Origin: Membranipora membranacea
Taxonomy: Eukaryota > Bryozoa > Gymnolaemata > Cheilostomatida > Membraniporidae
NCBI GenBank assembly: GCA_914767715.1
Contig: OU612071.1
Span: 24,795,681-24,859,680, forward strand
Reading direction: 5' to 3'
Length of the DNA stretch: 64,000 nt
In this document: one piece after another, positions 48,405 through 60,289 of the stretch
Position numbering within the stretch: position 1 is the stretch's first letter
How the letters are laid out: each line of letters starts with the position of its first letter
Notes under the pieces: model-generated
Database searches by the model: none
The model's input: the letters and a program-made list of their open reading frames with translations, nothing else
Told to the model about the DNA's origin: nothing
Position numbers and translations under genes: made by a program

Positions 48405-50510
48405 TAAATTAGGCCAGAAGCAGCCTAGCTGTAACTGCTCTATAACAAAATGGCACGAACAATTTTTGATGGCAGGAATCCGATCGCATATTATACTTCA
48501 TTGATGTTTCTTCTGTAAAATTCACCGGGTGTACCCAGTTGCAGTGGTCATATTTAGAAATTAAAAGGTGTTTTGTTTTTGCATTATATGTGTGGGGACA
48601 TAACTCCTATTCTGTGTAATATTACTAATCTAATCTTCAGGGAATTCCAGGTTGAAACTGCTTTGAGGGGATTTTGTTGACTTGCCAATTTATTTACCAA
48701 GTAAACTTACTTGCAGAAGTCTGCTCGTGTTAGATCAGGACAAATTTAAAAGTTTCAATTAGTATAATGTCAGATCTTTATGAGGTTAGTATGATACTGT
48801 CTTGCGGCGGCATATCCGCAATATTTCTCAAAATTGCATATAATAGGTAAATTCGCGCCCTTGGTAACTATATTAAATAATCATTAATTATAATAATTTT
48901 CATGGGGAAATCCAACTGAATCCAACTTGAATTCAAGTTGTCTCCCTATTACCAATATTGACATGAAACTTAGAATTATCTCCTCATTGTTAATAGGGAG
49001 ACAACTTGGATTCAAGTTGGATTCAGTTGGATTTCCCCATGAAAATTACTATAATTAATGTTTATTTAATATAGTTACCAAGGGCGCGAATTTACCTAAT
49101 AAGTGAAATGTTAAGAATTCAATAAAAGGTGTTTCTAGGGTGGAACAACGTGCTGAATCCAATATTAAGGGTGTACCCAGTTGTAGCGATCATGTCAGCG
49201 GCAGCGCGGCAGCATATCCTCATTTCCTCTTAAAATTGCTTTTAATGAGTGAAATATTAAGAGTTTAAATAAAAGGTGTTTCAAGGGTATAATAACGTGC
49301 TGAATATAAAGAAATAAGGGTGTAACCTAGAACATGTTTGATCCAATTGCCCGCATGCCTTTTGCTCCCGATCCACTGGTGACACCGACCAGTGGATTGG
49401 AAGCCACTCGGAATGCAGGCAAATAGACCAAACTTGGTCTAGTGTACCCAGTCGTAGCAATCATGTCAGCGGAAGATTGGCAGCGCGGCAGCATATTGCA
49501 ATTTTTCTCAAAATTGCTTATAATAAGTGAAATGTTTTGAGTTTTAAACAAGGGTATATCTAGGGTAGAACAACGTGCTGAATCTAAAACTGAGAGTGTA
49601 CCCTTTTGCAGCAATCATGTCATCGGCAGCGCGGCAGCATACCTGCAATTTTCTTCACAATCGGTTAGGTAAGTGAAATGTTAAGTGATTAATATGGTCA
49701 GCAGAAAACATGACTATATGTATGATTTTAACAAGATATTCTATCACATCATCTTAAAAGGTGGTCAGCGACAGCACTACATCTCAATGAGAACAAGACA
49801 AAAAGCAGCCTAGACGTGAGACAAGATGTAGGAAAAAAGTGTGTCAAGAGGTCAGCCGCAGCACTACTGCATATCCCAAATATTCACACTATCGATATGT
49901 GATTAGTGGGAAGTCAAGAGTTTGATGCAGTTGACACAAGTGAACACTATAGTCCTGGGTTCTACATTGTGTATGTTTTTCATTGCATGGGGTGGTTGGT
50001 GAGTGACAGCGCTACCGCATATCCCCATATCATGTCATTAGCATGTTAGGAAAGTATACGAAGCTGGCATATCTAAGTTTTTCAGACTCTGACAGTTGGG
50101 TTTCTTTGCTGAAAAGTGAGGTACTCATTGAACTCTTTGCTCATGTGTTATACAAACGATATCCAGCCGAAAAATGACATAAGAGGCAATTGAAACATCA
50201 AAAATGTTGTCGGTAATTGCCCCAAGACAGTGGTCTTAAGACCATACAATATGGTACTAGTCCCATAAGAAGTTTGACATAATTCAATTGAAATTTTTCA
50301 ATTTGTGCTGGTCTTATACGATCAGACTTCTCTACAAGTTTACTTCGTGAATTAATTGCCATGTCAACAAATCCGACAATGCAATTTCAACCTGGAATTC
50401 CCTGATGATTAGATTAGTTAGACTACACAGAATAGGAGTTATTTCCCCACGCATATAATGCCAAAACTTATGCTATAGCTGCTTCTGGCCTATATACCGG
50501 TCGAGCCACT
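48405..50510. mobile_element. Non-autonomous element with long terminal inverted repeats
   Basis: The left end (about 48,405-48,765) and right end (about 50,290-50,510) are diverged inverted repeats. Shared blocks in inverted order include AGGCCAGAAGCAGC, AACTCCTATTCTGTGTA, GGGAATTCCAGGTTGAAA and AAGTAAACTT. The interior has no coding frame. It holds several degenerate tandem units of about 110-150 bp (48,790-49,700 and weaker ones to 50,050), each with boxes such as CAGCGCGGCAGCATAT and AACAACGTGCTGAAT. This is the form of a foldback-type DNA element. The exact ends and target duplication are not resolved. Confidence 0.7.
48846..49096. mobile_element. Palindromic MITE nested in the long-TIR element
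   Basis: A 251 bp element whose two halves are near-perfect inverted copies (arms about 108 bases, loop about 35), starting GGTAAATTCGCGCCC and ending GGGCGCGAATTTACC. It is flanked by TAATA on both sides (48,841-48,845 and 49,097-49,101). A sister tandem unit at 49,511-49,530 shows the uninterrupted site with a single TAATA, so insertion with a five-base duplication is the simplest reading; a three-base AAT duplication with one more base per end is also possible. Confidence 0.85.
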
Positions 50511-51741
50511 TTAAGTACAGGTGGGAACAATTTTACAAATATTTCATAAACAAATCTAGTAACAAGAAATAAAATATAGTCTCAAGGCCAATTAACTAAT
50601 GGTCACAGAAGATAATTAATACTGAGAAGGTCTATATGAGTCCAAGGTACGCGATCCTAACCAAGTTTATCAAACAATGGGTAGGCAAGGTGAGGTGACT
50701 GGATGCCAAAATCTGTAGCAGAAAGTTTTGTGAGCTTTCCTTCGCGACATAATTGATTGTCCACTCACCTTATCCCAAGGGAACAACTCAGATTGTCTGT
50801 TTCTTGTTACAACAATTAGTTTTTAACCCAACAGTGCCTTACTGAGGAGCTGTGCTAATTCTGTCTGTAAATAAAACAAGAGGTCTACAAAAACACGCTG
50901 TTATGAAAACCAACAAATTAAAAAGCTGTCTAAACTTTGCGGGTGTCACAGCAGCCGATCAGATATTGATCTGTCTGTCTATAGTTCAACCTCCCCACTC
51001 CCTTCCCCAGAGCAAAACACACTGAAAGGACATATTATTACTAAACGAACCACAGCCAGTCGTTTTGTCAGACATGAATATTCAATTGTAAGTATGTAAG
51101 TAAGTATGTGCACTGAAATCTGCAAAACTACACAAGAGGTCTTCTAAGTAAAACCATAAGTGAACGATCATATACTGCAGACAAGTGGGCGTACTAAATC
51201 AGCGTACTATATCAGCGTACTATATCAGCCAGCAATGATCACATTCTATAAGTGAGCATCATCTCTAGTATCACCAATACAACAATCATAGACACCATGA
51301 AAAGAATGTTCTTTTCATCGCAAAAAGCATAAAAGAGTTAGACCTTTTTCTTCAACGGAACCTTAATTGGTAACTCAGAAGTAATTCACCACCATTGAAT
51401 TCCATATCTGGAATAGCATCATTAGCTTTCTTTTGCAAAACCAAGGGCTTGCAAAAATAGCCAGTCCCTAGTAGCAATCTAGAAATGCCCAAATCATCGA
51501 CACTGTAGGGGTATAATTACTGTTTGCAATTTTGTAAACAAGACAATTTCTCAGGCTAATTATTCATACTACTAGGGACAGCCAATCAGATCACAGTCAG
51601 ATGGGTGCCTGTGTTTAGTGTCCTAACCGTATAACGCTATGATACTATTTCCATTCTATGAGAAGAATCTAATTCAGTGTTCACCACAAATTGGCCGCTG
51701 TGGGCACAGCCAGCCATCAAAGTTAATGGTTATAATGTCAT

Positions 51742-51777
51742 ACCAGAGACTATAGATATATATCTATGGTCTCTGGT
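51742..51777. repeat. 36-base palindrome
   Basis: ACCAGAGAC and GTCTCTGGT arms enclose TATAGATATATATCTATG, giving an almost perfect 18-base-arm palindrome. A copy of 'TAATGTCATAC'-like sequence lies on each side. Confidence 0.7.
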
Positions 51778-51900
51778 CATACTATCATAATGTCATACTA
51801 TGTTGATTGGAATAGAATTATACTGAGTTTCATCCAGAGATTATTGATATCAGGATTAATGATGATCCATGCTGGGTCCAATGAACTCATTGTTGGGTAG

Positions 51901-52116
51901 TTGTGGACAAATTCTTACTACTCAGTAGGAGAGTTAGAAGGTCAGACTGTTACTCACAATAACAAAACCTTCACCTGGTTGACAGGTACACCAGCACAAA
52001 TACAGTTAACAAACAGCAAACGCCCTCTTTCACCTACCTGTCATTGTACAGTGACTTGTTTCTTTGAGTATATCTGTGAGTCTAACAGACATCTGCGCCC
52101 TGTCAGACTAGCTTAG
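51901..52116 (+). pseudogene. C-type lectin-like domain relic
   Basis: After a GGGTAG acceptor-like site the frame reads 'LWTNSYYSVGELEGQTV', 'KTFTWLTGTPAQIQ' and 'CTVTCFFEYICESN', then continues to a stop. The order 'WTN...FTWL.G...C...C...YICE' matches the C-terminal half of C-type lectin-like domains. The Asn-Trp region and the WND motif are missing, and no upstream half was found on the plus strand. It is on the opposite strand to the intact lectin gene at 56.8-60.3 kb, and is probably a fragment of a related gene. Confidence 0.5.
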
Positions 52117-52883
52117 TCTATCCTCCGTCTGATCTCATGCCATGTTCTTCTGTCTGCTCTGTAACCAATGAAGGAGAGGGAGTTCATTGCTTTAACTACC
52201 TGTAGAAGAGAATAGACAAGAGATAATTTATTACTAAACTTCAATGTCATTGTTTCCAGTGAGTTGGCTTCTTTTGTAACTTTGTGCCAACTGAAGTCAG
52301 ATCAGCTTAGAGCAGACTAGGAAGGCCCACGACACAAAGGAACCTAGAACCAAGCACCCACCCCCCTCCTATCCAATCACAGGCAGCCAGAACCCAAACA
52401 ACCCAGACAACATTGTGTCATCAATTGAGTGCTGTGGTTCACAAGTCATTGAGATCAAACCCATGTTTTAATTTAACTTCTAAATTTAGATTAGTTTGTC
52501 GAAATAACTGATAATATAGAAAAGTGGTGACTCAATGTCATAATAAGATGAAAATTGCTGTACCATAGAAATTATAAACATGAAAGATTTTGCACTGAAG
52601 GTTTAAAAATTAATCTTTACAATAATGAAGCTGGTAATAGTTAGAATAATCCTGGTGAAGTTGAATAGATGTGGTTGAGCCGTCTGACCAAAGAAGACCT
52701 GCAAGCTCAGTTTGACAGTTGAAAGGCCAGCTGATATTTAGGGGAGACAATGACTGATAAATCCCAAATCTGCAGACAGGCAGCAGACATATTATAACAA
52801 TAAGGACAGCTGGTGGCATTGTAAACAGGAGGTAATTATCAGATCATCACAATAAATATCTGCTGTACACTGTAAAAGCTAAA

Positions 52884-53143
52884 GGTACTATAAGGGTACA
52901 AGAAAGGTACAATTTTATACAGGGTACACTGTAGTGGCGTAGAGGGTACCTAGACGGTACATTTCATCTTGATAGGGGTACATATTAGAAGAAATGGTAC
53001 AATCATGTACCTTCTTCTGGAATTGTAGCAAGTAACCCTCTGAAAGGGTACGAATATGGTCCATAAATGTGTTATAAAGGGTACAGGTTAGAAAAAGGTA
53101 CAAAAATGGCCATGACGGTCCAGGAAAGGTACAACCGTGGTAC
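52884..53143. repeat. Cluster of GGTAC boxes
   Basis: The pentamer GGTAC appears about 13 times on the plus strand in 260 bases, usually as RGGGTACA-like words, with spacing of roughly 10-30 bases. There is no clean period. It resembles a decayed short-unit satellite. Confidence 0.65.
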
Positions 53144-53516
53144 ACGTCTCATGAGTACATTAAAGGGACAAAAAAGGGTCAGGAGCTTGAAACTTGCAGG
53201 CAATAAATTTATATTGCTGCCCGATCATATTTAGTGTGCGATACATTGCTGTCAAACGAATGTTCATTTAGAATTAAAGGAAATTTTTGTGCACCGCTTG
53301 ATAAGGAATTTTGGATTACCTGTAATAACCTCTTTACGTAATAGTCACACTGGTAGACAACAGCCACAGTCAAGCATGATTTGTCATATTACTTATGAAT
53401 AGGCTTTCCGGACCTTTATGGCTCTATTAAAAAATCTAGCATTAAATTACCAGTAGGTACTCGGTAGACTGTGTTTTCATCAGATAGTTTGAGATTTTTC
53501 TGTTAATATTTTGTTG

Positions 53517-53710
53517 TTCAGCGATGAATCAGTCAACATGTTGGTTGGGTAGGACCGAAACATGACAAACATCCTCTGTCAAAGTAATTATATTGTAGGT
53601 TTGTGTGAGAGTTACTTTTGTACAGCGATGAATTCAGTCAACATGTTGGTTGAATGAAACCACAACGGGATAATCCTCTGCTGTCAAAACAATTATTTTA
53701 TTGCAGGTTT
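53517..53710. repeat. Tandem duplication, about 105 bp unit
   Basis: Two units share AGCGATGAATCAGTCAACAT or its near match, ATGTTGGTTG, CCTCTG and the closing TTGYAGGTTT block. Confidence 0.75.
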
Positions 53711-56500
53711 TCATAACGCTGTGTCTGATCATTTAGTTAGGTCTTGTTTATGCAAACAACCACTCTAACCATTGAATGAATGAGAGCGAACCTCACCTTT
53801 TACTGATTATTACTTGGCTATCAGCATTCAAAAAGAGCACACAAACTGTAGACATACACACCCACATTTATGGATTTATAACGGATATCAAGCCAAGAAA
53901 GAGGTAAGTTTTTTAAAGAATTTCACCATCCTGGTATCAAACTTCGCAATTAAGTTAACATGTAGTCATTGTGGTATATTTTGCTTGAGTTTTAGGCGCC
54001 TTTGCATGCAATTGGCACCAAATCACTCTCTCGAGCCTTTTATATAAACTTGATTTGGCGGTTTATGTCAATTCCAGTTTTAAAATTCATTGTTACTGAA
54101 ATAAAAGGGAAGGCAGCATTTCATTCAATGACCCAATTTTGCAATATCATTGTTTAACTAGAACATCAATGTATGCCAACGCAAGCTGCCTTTGACTTTG
54201 AGTTTGAATGTGAATCCTCTTAAAATGTTGTGACCAACATTTCAGTAATTTCCAACACTGGTTGCTTCGAAGGTAGACATTATACATGCTCAGAGCGATC
54301 AACGGGCTAATAATACTAAAGGGAACTTTGTTTAACATTTACATTTCTATTTACAGATGATGATGATTGCCTCTCAGTGCATTGGGCCTGATGCTGCTCC
54401 CATTAAGTTTAGGCGAAATTCTGAGTCATATTTACTAAGAAAAAGAAGATGTAAGTTATCTGTATATCAAATTTAGTATTATCATATTTGTCTGACAACA
54501 TAACTTGAACTAGTTGACTACATATCATTCTCAGTATCTATTGTAATATTTATCTTTGCGTTGCTTCCACAATACCCCTTATCTAGTCTGAGCCCCCCGT
54601 GGCGCGAAAAAATTTTTGGGGCGCTTTCTGGTCATTTGAGGCACCCTGGAGTTTTGTAAGCATTTTGAAGCATTTTGCAAATTTTTGTACTCATTTTGGA
54701 AAAATTAGGTTGGCAAGTCTGCTTTTCTGAATCCAGATGACACACACTCTGCAGGGTTTTAACAAGTTTCAGCCACCACCAGGAAAGGAGTGAGGCGTAA
54801 GGATATCGAACGATCCACCAAAACACATGTGATATGCAGATCACCCAGTGAAAGGCAAAGTGAAGGTACCATAATCTTATTATTAAGTGTTTTCTATAAA
54901 AGGCCAAAATAATACTCCGAGTGGCTTTGATCAAGACGTTGGGACTTGCCATCAGCCATTGGAGTACCAGCGGGACACACAACAAACCATCGAATTGAAA
55001 TATTGCAGCTGAGCTTATCCGGTATTTCGCATGCCCAGGCACCACCAACGCTCATCTACCCACCCCTATTGAATGATACAGCTAAAGCTTGTGCACAAGA
55101 CATTGCCTGACTGTTGTCTGACTTTCTTTAAAAAATGGACACCTTCTATCGCTATACACACTTAGTTTACTACTTACACACCACATCACACAAAATAATA
55201 ACCAATTAATCATCAGATACTAGTAAATACTCACATGTACTATTTATACAGCATCAATAAGTCCTCTTGCTGCTCCACAAATACACGATCCACACCAGTC
55301 AGTAACCTGCAGTGTCTGATTGTCACTTGAGCCCAGTGGTATGTCATTATTGCCTATTGGTATAATCCATGCTCACAGCACAATGCAGAATGTCAAAGTT
55401 CACACATCTAACGATCGATCTGATTGGACAACAAGTTATCCCAACAACGAATGAAATCTAGTACATTTGCAGACAACTCCAATTTTTGCATGTCTTTGTC
55501 TTAAAGGCTTGGGGGAGGGACTGGCGGCATAGGGAGGGAATTCAAATCGGAGTATTTAAAGTCAAAGAGGGAAGTGCAACTTGACTCTGAGGATTTTGAA
55601 GTTATAAGAGATCAGAGCATCACAACTTGTTTTTGGCCACACTCTGTGATCAATTTTCCTAATTTAAAATTCCTGTAGAGTCAGCAGCTTCTTGCAATGT
55701 AATAGGATTTAGTGTTGTCTGAAAAATTAACTCGATGATATTTTTATCATCAATGCATTTTACAGAATTTCATACATCACCTCGGTGCTGATTACAAGGA
55801 TGGTTTGAGCAAGGAGTTAAAGACATTTAACTCGTTGGTTTGAGTTACCAATTCAAAGCGTTACATAGAATAGATGAATTACATGGGAAACCGACCAGAT
55901 TTGTTGACCGTTGTTTACAAAGCAGCATAGCCTTATCTCAGGAAACCCTCTAAAAACCAGACCAAGGCAAACCATGAGAAAATCATCAGGATACTCTAGT
56001 AATCCAAATTAGTATTGTTGTATCATTCATTGCATACATCAGTAATTTGGATAACTCCAATCTTTGTAACATGTCATTCAAAAATTCTCCAAATTCTTTC
56101 TGATTTAATATGTTACAGCATCATGAACAGCAAGTCCTTTGTAAAGCAAAAATTCTGCCAAGAGAGGTTTACACCAGAGAGTACTGGGGGCTGGGCTGGA
56201 GCAATCAACCTTTGAAGCTCTCCCAAGCGTGCTAACCGATTGCCCCATCTAGCCATCTCGCCAATAATTCTGCCTCAAAAGCTATTTCTGTAACTCAACA
56301 CACTGCTGTAGAAGCATTGCTGTATAATTGTATAAGACTATACTATCGAGGGGAGTAGAGAATATAAAACAATAAATTTAGTTTATAAACTGATTAACCA
56401 CACTAAATGAGAATCACAAAATAATCACAATATATTTCCACTGAGCAAAGCAAAGTTTTGACTGGTTTGTTAATAGCGTTTATAATACAGAACTTCCACC
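53711..56500. other. No supportable gene
   Basis: Only short frames. The stretch at 54,587-54,720 begins with a GC-rich run and looks like the end of an unknown repeat, but nothing identifies it. Confidence 0.35.
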
Positions 56501-56760
56501 CTTCACAGCTGGTCAGCTTCTGTGATATTTATTTACTGGTAACAGCTCACCTAAAAGTGAGGACACAATATTAGCAGGTCTGTGAACCAGATTTAAAACA
56601 CTAAGAGCTCTCATTTGTAAAAAAGATGAATTCAACGATAAGTCAACAGGTGATCTGTAGATATAAGGGTGTGTAGATATCAGTGGGACATACTAACTTT
56701 TTTACTCGCTGGTTTTTTGACCTGGTATGACGGTGATGCCAGTTAGATATACACTGCCGT

Positions 56761-59700
56761 CTACTGAGCTGGCCGCTCACACAGAGATAGAAGCTGGGTA
56801 TGACCACAGCCACAGTCGTGTAGTTTGGTGTAACTTGGTTGTTGCATACAGATACAGCCACAAGAGGAGCCGATACTCTCATGTGGTTCCCATTCCCACA
56901 GGGGGGAGGAGTTAGGAAGGTGTGACGTCTCTCTACCTGTCCAGTACCACCCTGTACTGTTGGGTCTTAACCCTATCCAGTGACAATTACGTCTCCAGCC
57001 TGAAAACACAAACCCATTTACAAATGACATGGATGACAAAAGTGCCCTCAGGTAGCAACCTGTAGATTTGTGACAATTGATAATCGTCCACATTTCGTGT
57101 TATATCTTTTCTAAACGAGTCATTTCTTCACAAAAGAACAATATTATTTGTTCAGTTTTTCTGATCTAATTATCCAAGAATACTAATATAATACACTATC
57201 TGCAAATACAACTTAAAGAATTTGTCTGAGGCTGCTCCTTTGTATCACATCTTATTCTCCATATTTTATTCTATCATGTGAGCGATTTTCAGCTTTATAA
57301 TCCAAATATTGAGGAAGTTATGGCCACTCAAACTTCCAAGGTGATTGCCTTCAATCGGCATTGGGAATAAGTGGATTTTTCCCCTGGGGTATGTCACAGC
57401 CACAGACATGTGGCATAGACATTTTGAGTTATTAGTTAATACACTAATAATCACACAGATAAGATGATGATCAAAATTCAGACCTGGGTGGGAATCGAAC
57501 CCAGGTCCCAATACCTATAGGCAACGACGCTACCATCACGCCACTTGCATTATTAGCGGCGTCTCCTGCAAAGCCATTTGGACCTGGGTTCGAGACCGTT
57601 ACAAATTTGAACATTTTGATCATCAATATTAGTGACGTACCCTAGGGATTGCCGGCTGATTCTTACTGCCGATAAATTGCCGTCACCTTGGAAGTTTGAG
57701 AGGCCATAACTTCCTCAATATTTGGATTATAAAGCTGAAAATCGCTCACATGATAGAATAAAATATGGAGAATAAGATGTGATACAAAGGAGCAGCCTCA
57801 GACAAATTCTTTAAGTTGTATTTGCAGATAGTGTATTATATTAGTATTCTTGGATAATTAGATCAGAAAAACTGAAGAAATAATATTGTTCTTTTGTGAA
57901 GAAAATCACATGATAGAATAAAATATGGAGATTAAGATGTGATACAAAGGAGCAGCCTCAAACAAAGTCTTTAAGCTTACAGTAACAGACAACTCTGGCA
58001 TAACCGGAAGCGAGCCGTACTTTCCAGTCAGTCATCAGTTTTTTTTTAAACGATAGGCCTATTGGTTGTGAAACTCAAGTTAATTAAACAAGAAGAGTGT
58101 TTGGTTTGACTCAGTCACTTACTTGACGGTGCTCTGTTTTTAACATAATCCTTGATCCAGTCTAGAGAAGTGTGAGTAGTAAATACAGCTAAGTTATCTC
58201 CCTCTGTCTCACATCGAGACTTGGCATTGTTCCAGTTATATCCTGATCCAGCTAGCCTTATACACGTAGATGTGTCTGATTTTAGTACATATGTACTGGG
58301 GCAGGTCGGAGCTGTGGCGGCTACAAAACATGGAATGAAGAAGGTCATTGTCTGAGCCATCGTTAGAGGGTTCCATAGAAGCAATACCATACTCAACAAC
58401 AGTAGATTGTTCAAATGAGGGACCTTCTCTGAAACAAGCAGACTACCACACCATATCGATGAATCTCATTATCATACCTGTCAGTGATTGTACTGATAAT
58501 AGTATGAGGAATGTTTGTAGAGAGTGGAGATAACTCACTTGTAGGAGAGAGATCAGGTAAATTAAATCCTTGACCTTTCTGCATCATTGACGCTGTCATA
58601 TTCTCCACCACTCGCTCGAATATAACACCGAGCTCTGACTTAAAGTCGTCAATCTTACTGTTATACTTTTGTAGATTTGATGCTGAACCCGACCTTATCT
58701 GATTACGGACCTCGGTGATGTCGTTGCGTAGAACACTTACAGAAGTGTCCACCTTTTGGTTGTTACTCTCTGTGACATTCCAGGCTCCTGTTGTTTGAAG
58801 ATTAATAGATTAAGAGCAGTTTATTGACAGTGAAGCAAAAGCTGATTGATGTGTTTTCACATCTTTGATGGGTCACAAGGTCAGAATTGACCAGATTTTT
58901 TTGAAAAACAGGAATTTGCTAGCATATTTCATAAAAGGAGAGGGTGACGTAATACAGCCCAATAAAATTGGAAGCAAATAACGCTGAAATCTTGGCAAGT
59001 ATCAGCCTCTGAGTTAAAGACAAACATTGATATTTGTTGGCAGGTCTGAATAGTGAGCAGTAGAAAAGTATGAAAAAACACATCAGTTAAGACTCTCACC
59101 TGCCAGTAAAGTCTGCTGTAGTACATTTGTACCGACCATTAGTTTACTCCGGATACCTGAAAAGAAGTCTGAAATCTCAGACTGCCCATTTGTCATCTGC
59201 TGAGTTAAACTTTTCAGACCTGCAGTCTGGTTACTCAGACTCTGCCTCAGTATCTGAGCAGTAGACTTGAGAAGCTGTAGGTTATCACCGTTAGCTCTGA
59301 CATCAGTGTTAGTCTGTATGATGAGTTGTGTGGTGTGGTTTACAGTTTGGAGCAGATCTCTGATCTCAGTAGATAGTAATAGAAGTCCCTGATTATCAGA
59401 TAAGGTCTGGTTCATGTATGTGCCGATACTGGAGTGAGCCTCTCCTCGTCCTGTGCTACGATTGCGCTGGCTGGTCATCGCCTCCGACTGGACTGCACCC
59501 GAACTCGCTTCATCCTCTGTAAATATGGCAACACTCATTAGTGGTCAAGACAGCACAGAGATTACATCACCAGTCATGAATCAAGAGCAATCCTTCACAA
59601 AATTTCGATTTGATTGATCCAGGGATCCTCCCTGATTGATCAATGCTACAAACACTAGTTATCCCCTCTTGTAGACTAGGTAGGCAACTCCTACCTGGTC

Positions 59701-60284
59701 TACAATATTTTTTAGGATTTTTGCGCTTGAATGATCTATATAGTTATCAATTATTTCTTGGACATGCATAGTTCTAGTTTCACACTTTAGAACTTACCTG
59801 CTGGTGCAGACTGGCTGAGGGCAGTGAGTTGTCCCCTCATATCCTTCATCTCACTTACTACATAGATCAGAGTGACTACTGTAGACACACATGTAATTAT
59901 AAGTAGTAAGACTACTACAATCACAGCTGGTCTGCTGGAGATAACACAAGGATTGTCTCCTCTTCTCCTACTATAACCTGTAGAAGTAAACTGGCTTGGT
60001 TCAGTTTAATAGATATAAGTTGTCAGGTCTGTGCTGTTTGAAATGGGTGGGGCTGAAGGAGGGTAAACAATCAAAAGCTTCAAAAAACTCTTACTTCTTG
60101 ACCAAACAAATTTTACAATTCATTGGTTGATTTGGCTGATTCCTTTTCATTTTCACCTAAGATTGTTCAAACTGAAGATGCTTAATAACTTACTGGTGAG
60201 TTTAGAATAGCTTGAGCTGGTGCTGCATTCATCAGAGGCAAAAGGCTCATCAAACCCGTCTCCATCCAGATGGAAAGTCTCCAT
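56761..60284 (-). CDS. Type II membrane C-type lectin-like receptor, six exons
   Basis: Exons: 60,284-60,194 (ATG), 59,977-59,798, 59,516-59,100, 58,787-58,539, 58,320 to about 58,123, and 56,999-56,761 (TAG). All introns are phase 1 and every junction keeps the frame, giving about 457 residues. Layout: an acidic cytoplasmic head of about 30 residues; a TM helix near residues 44-65 ('VIVVVLLLIITCVSTVVTLI'); a long Asn- and Ser-rich stalk of about 225 residues with heptad patterns ('GLLLLSTEIRDLLQTVNHTT') and N-glycosylation sites; and a C-terminal C-type lectin-like domain with 'TCPSTYVLK', 'NWNNAKSRCETEGDNLAVF', 'NCHWIGL', 'WYWTG' and 'LLSLCERPAQ'. The EPN/QPD and WND calcium motifs are absent, so sugar binding by the classical route is unlikely. 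The last intron holds a foldback structure. The short position uncertainty at 58,123-58,124 is one base. Confidence 0.9.
57124..57903. mobile_element. Foldback structure in the lectin intron with tRNA-like B boxes in the loop
   Basis: The arms (about 57,124-57,365 and 57,660-57,903) are nearly perfect inverted repeats of about 240 bases. A partial direct copy of the right-arm interior follows at 57,905-57,980. The 290-base loop contains two Pol III B-box sequences in opposite orientation: GGTTCGATTCC on the minus strand (57,489-57,499), with an A-box-like TGGCGTGATGG about 45 bases before it, and GGTTCGAGACC on the plus strand (57,587-57,597). A full tRNA fold was not found, so a tRNA-derived SINE in the loop is the likelier reading. 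Confidence 0.75.
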
Positions 60285-60289
60285 ATCTA

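Noticed and set aside
54632-55048. Minus-strand frame of 138 residues
   Set aside because: It has no recognisable domain; its hydrophobic stretches look like AT-rich chance sequence and it may be part of a repeat end.
57480-57600. tRNA genes, from two B-box sequences
   Set aside because: I could not fold a complete cloverleaf around either box; the anticodon arm and acceptor stem do not pair.
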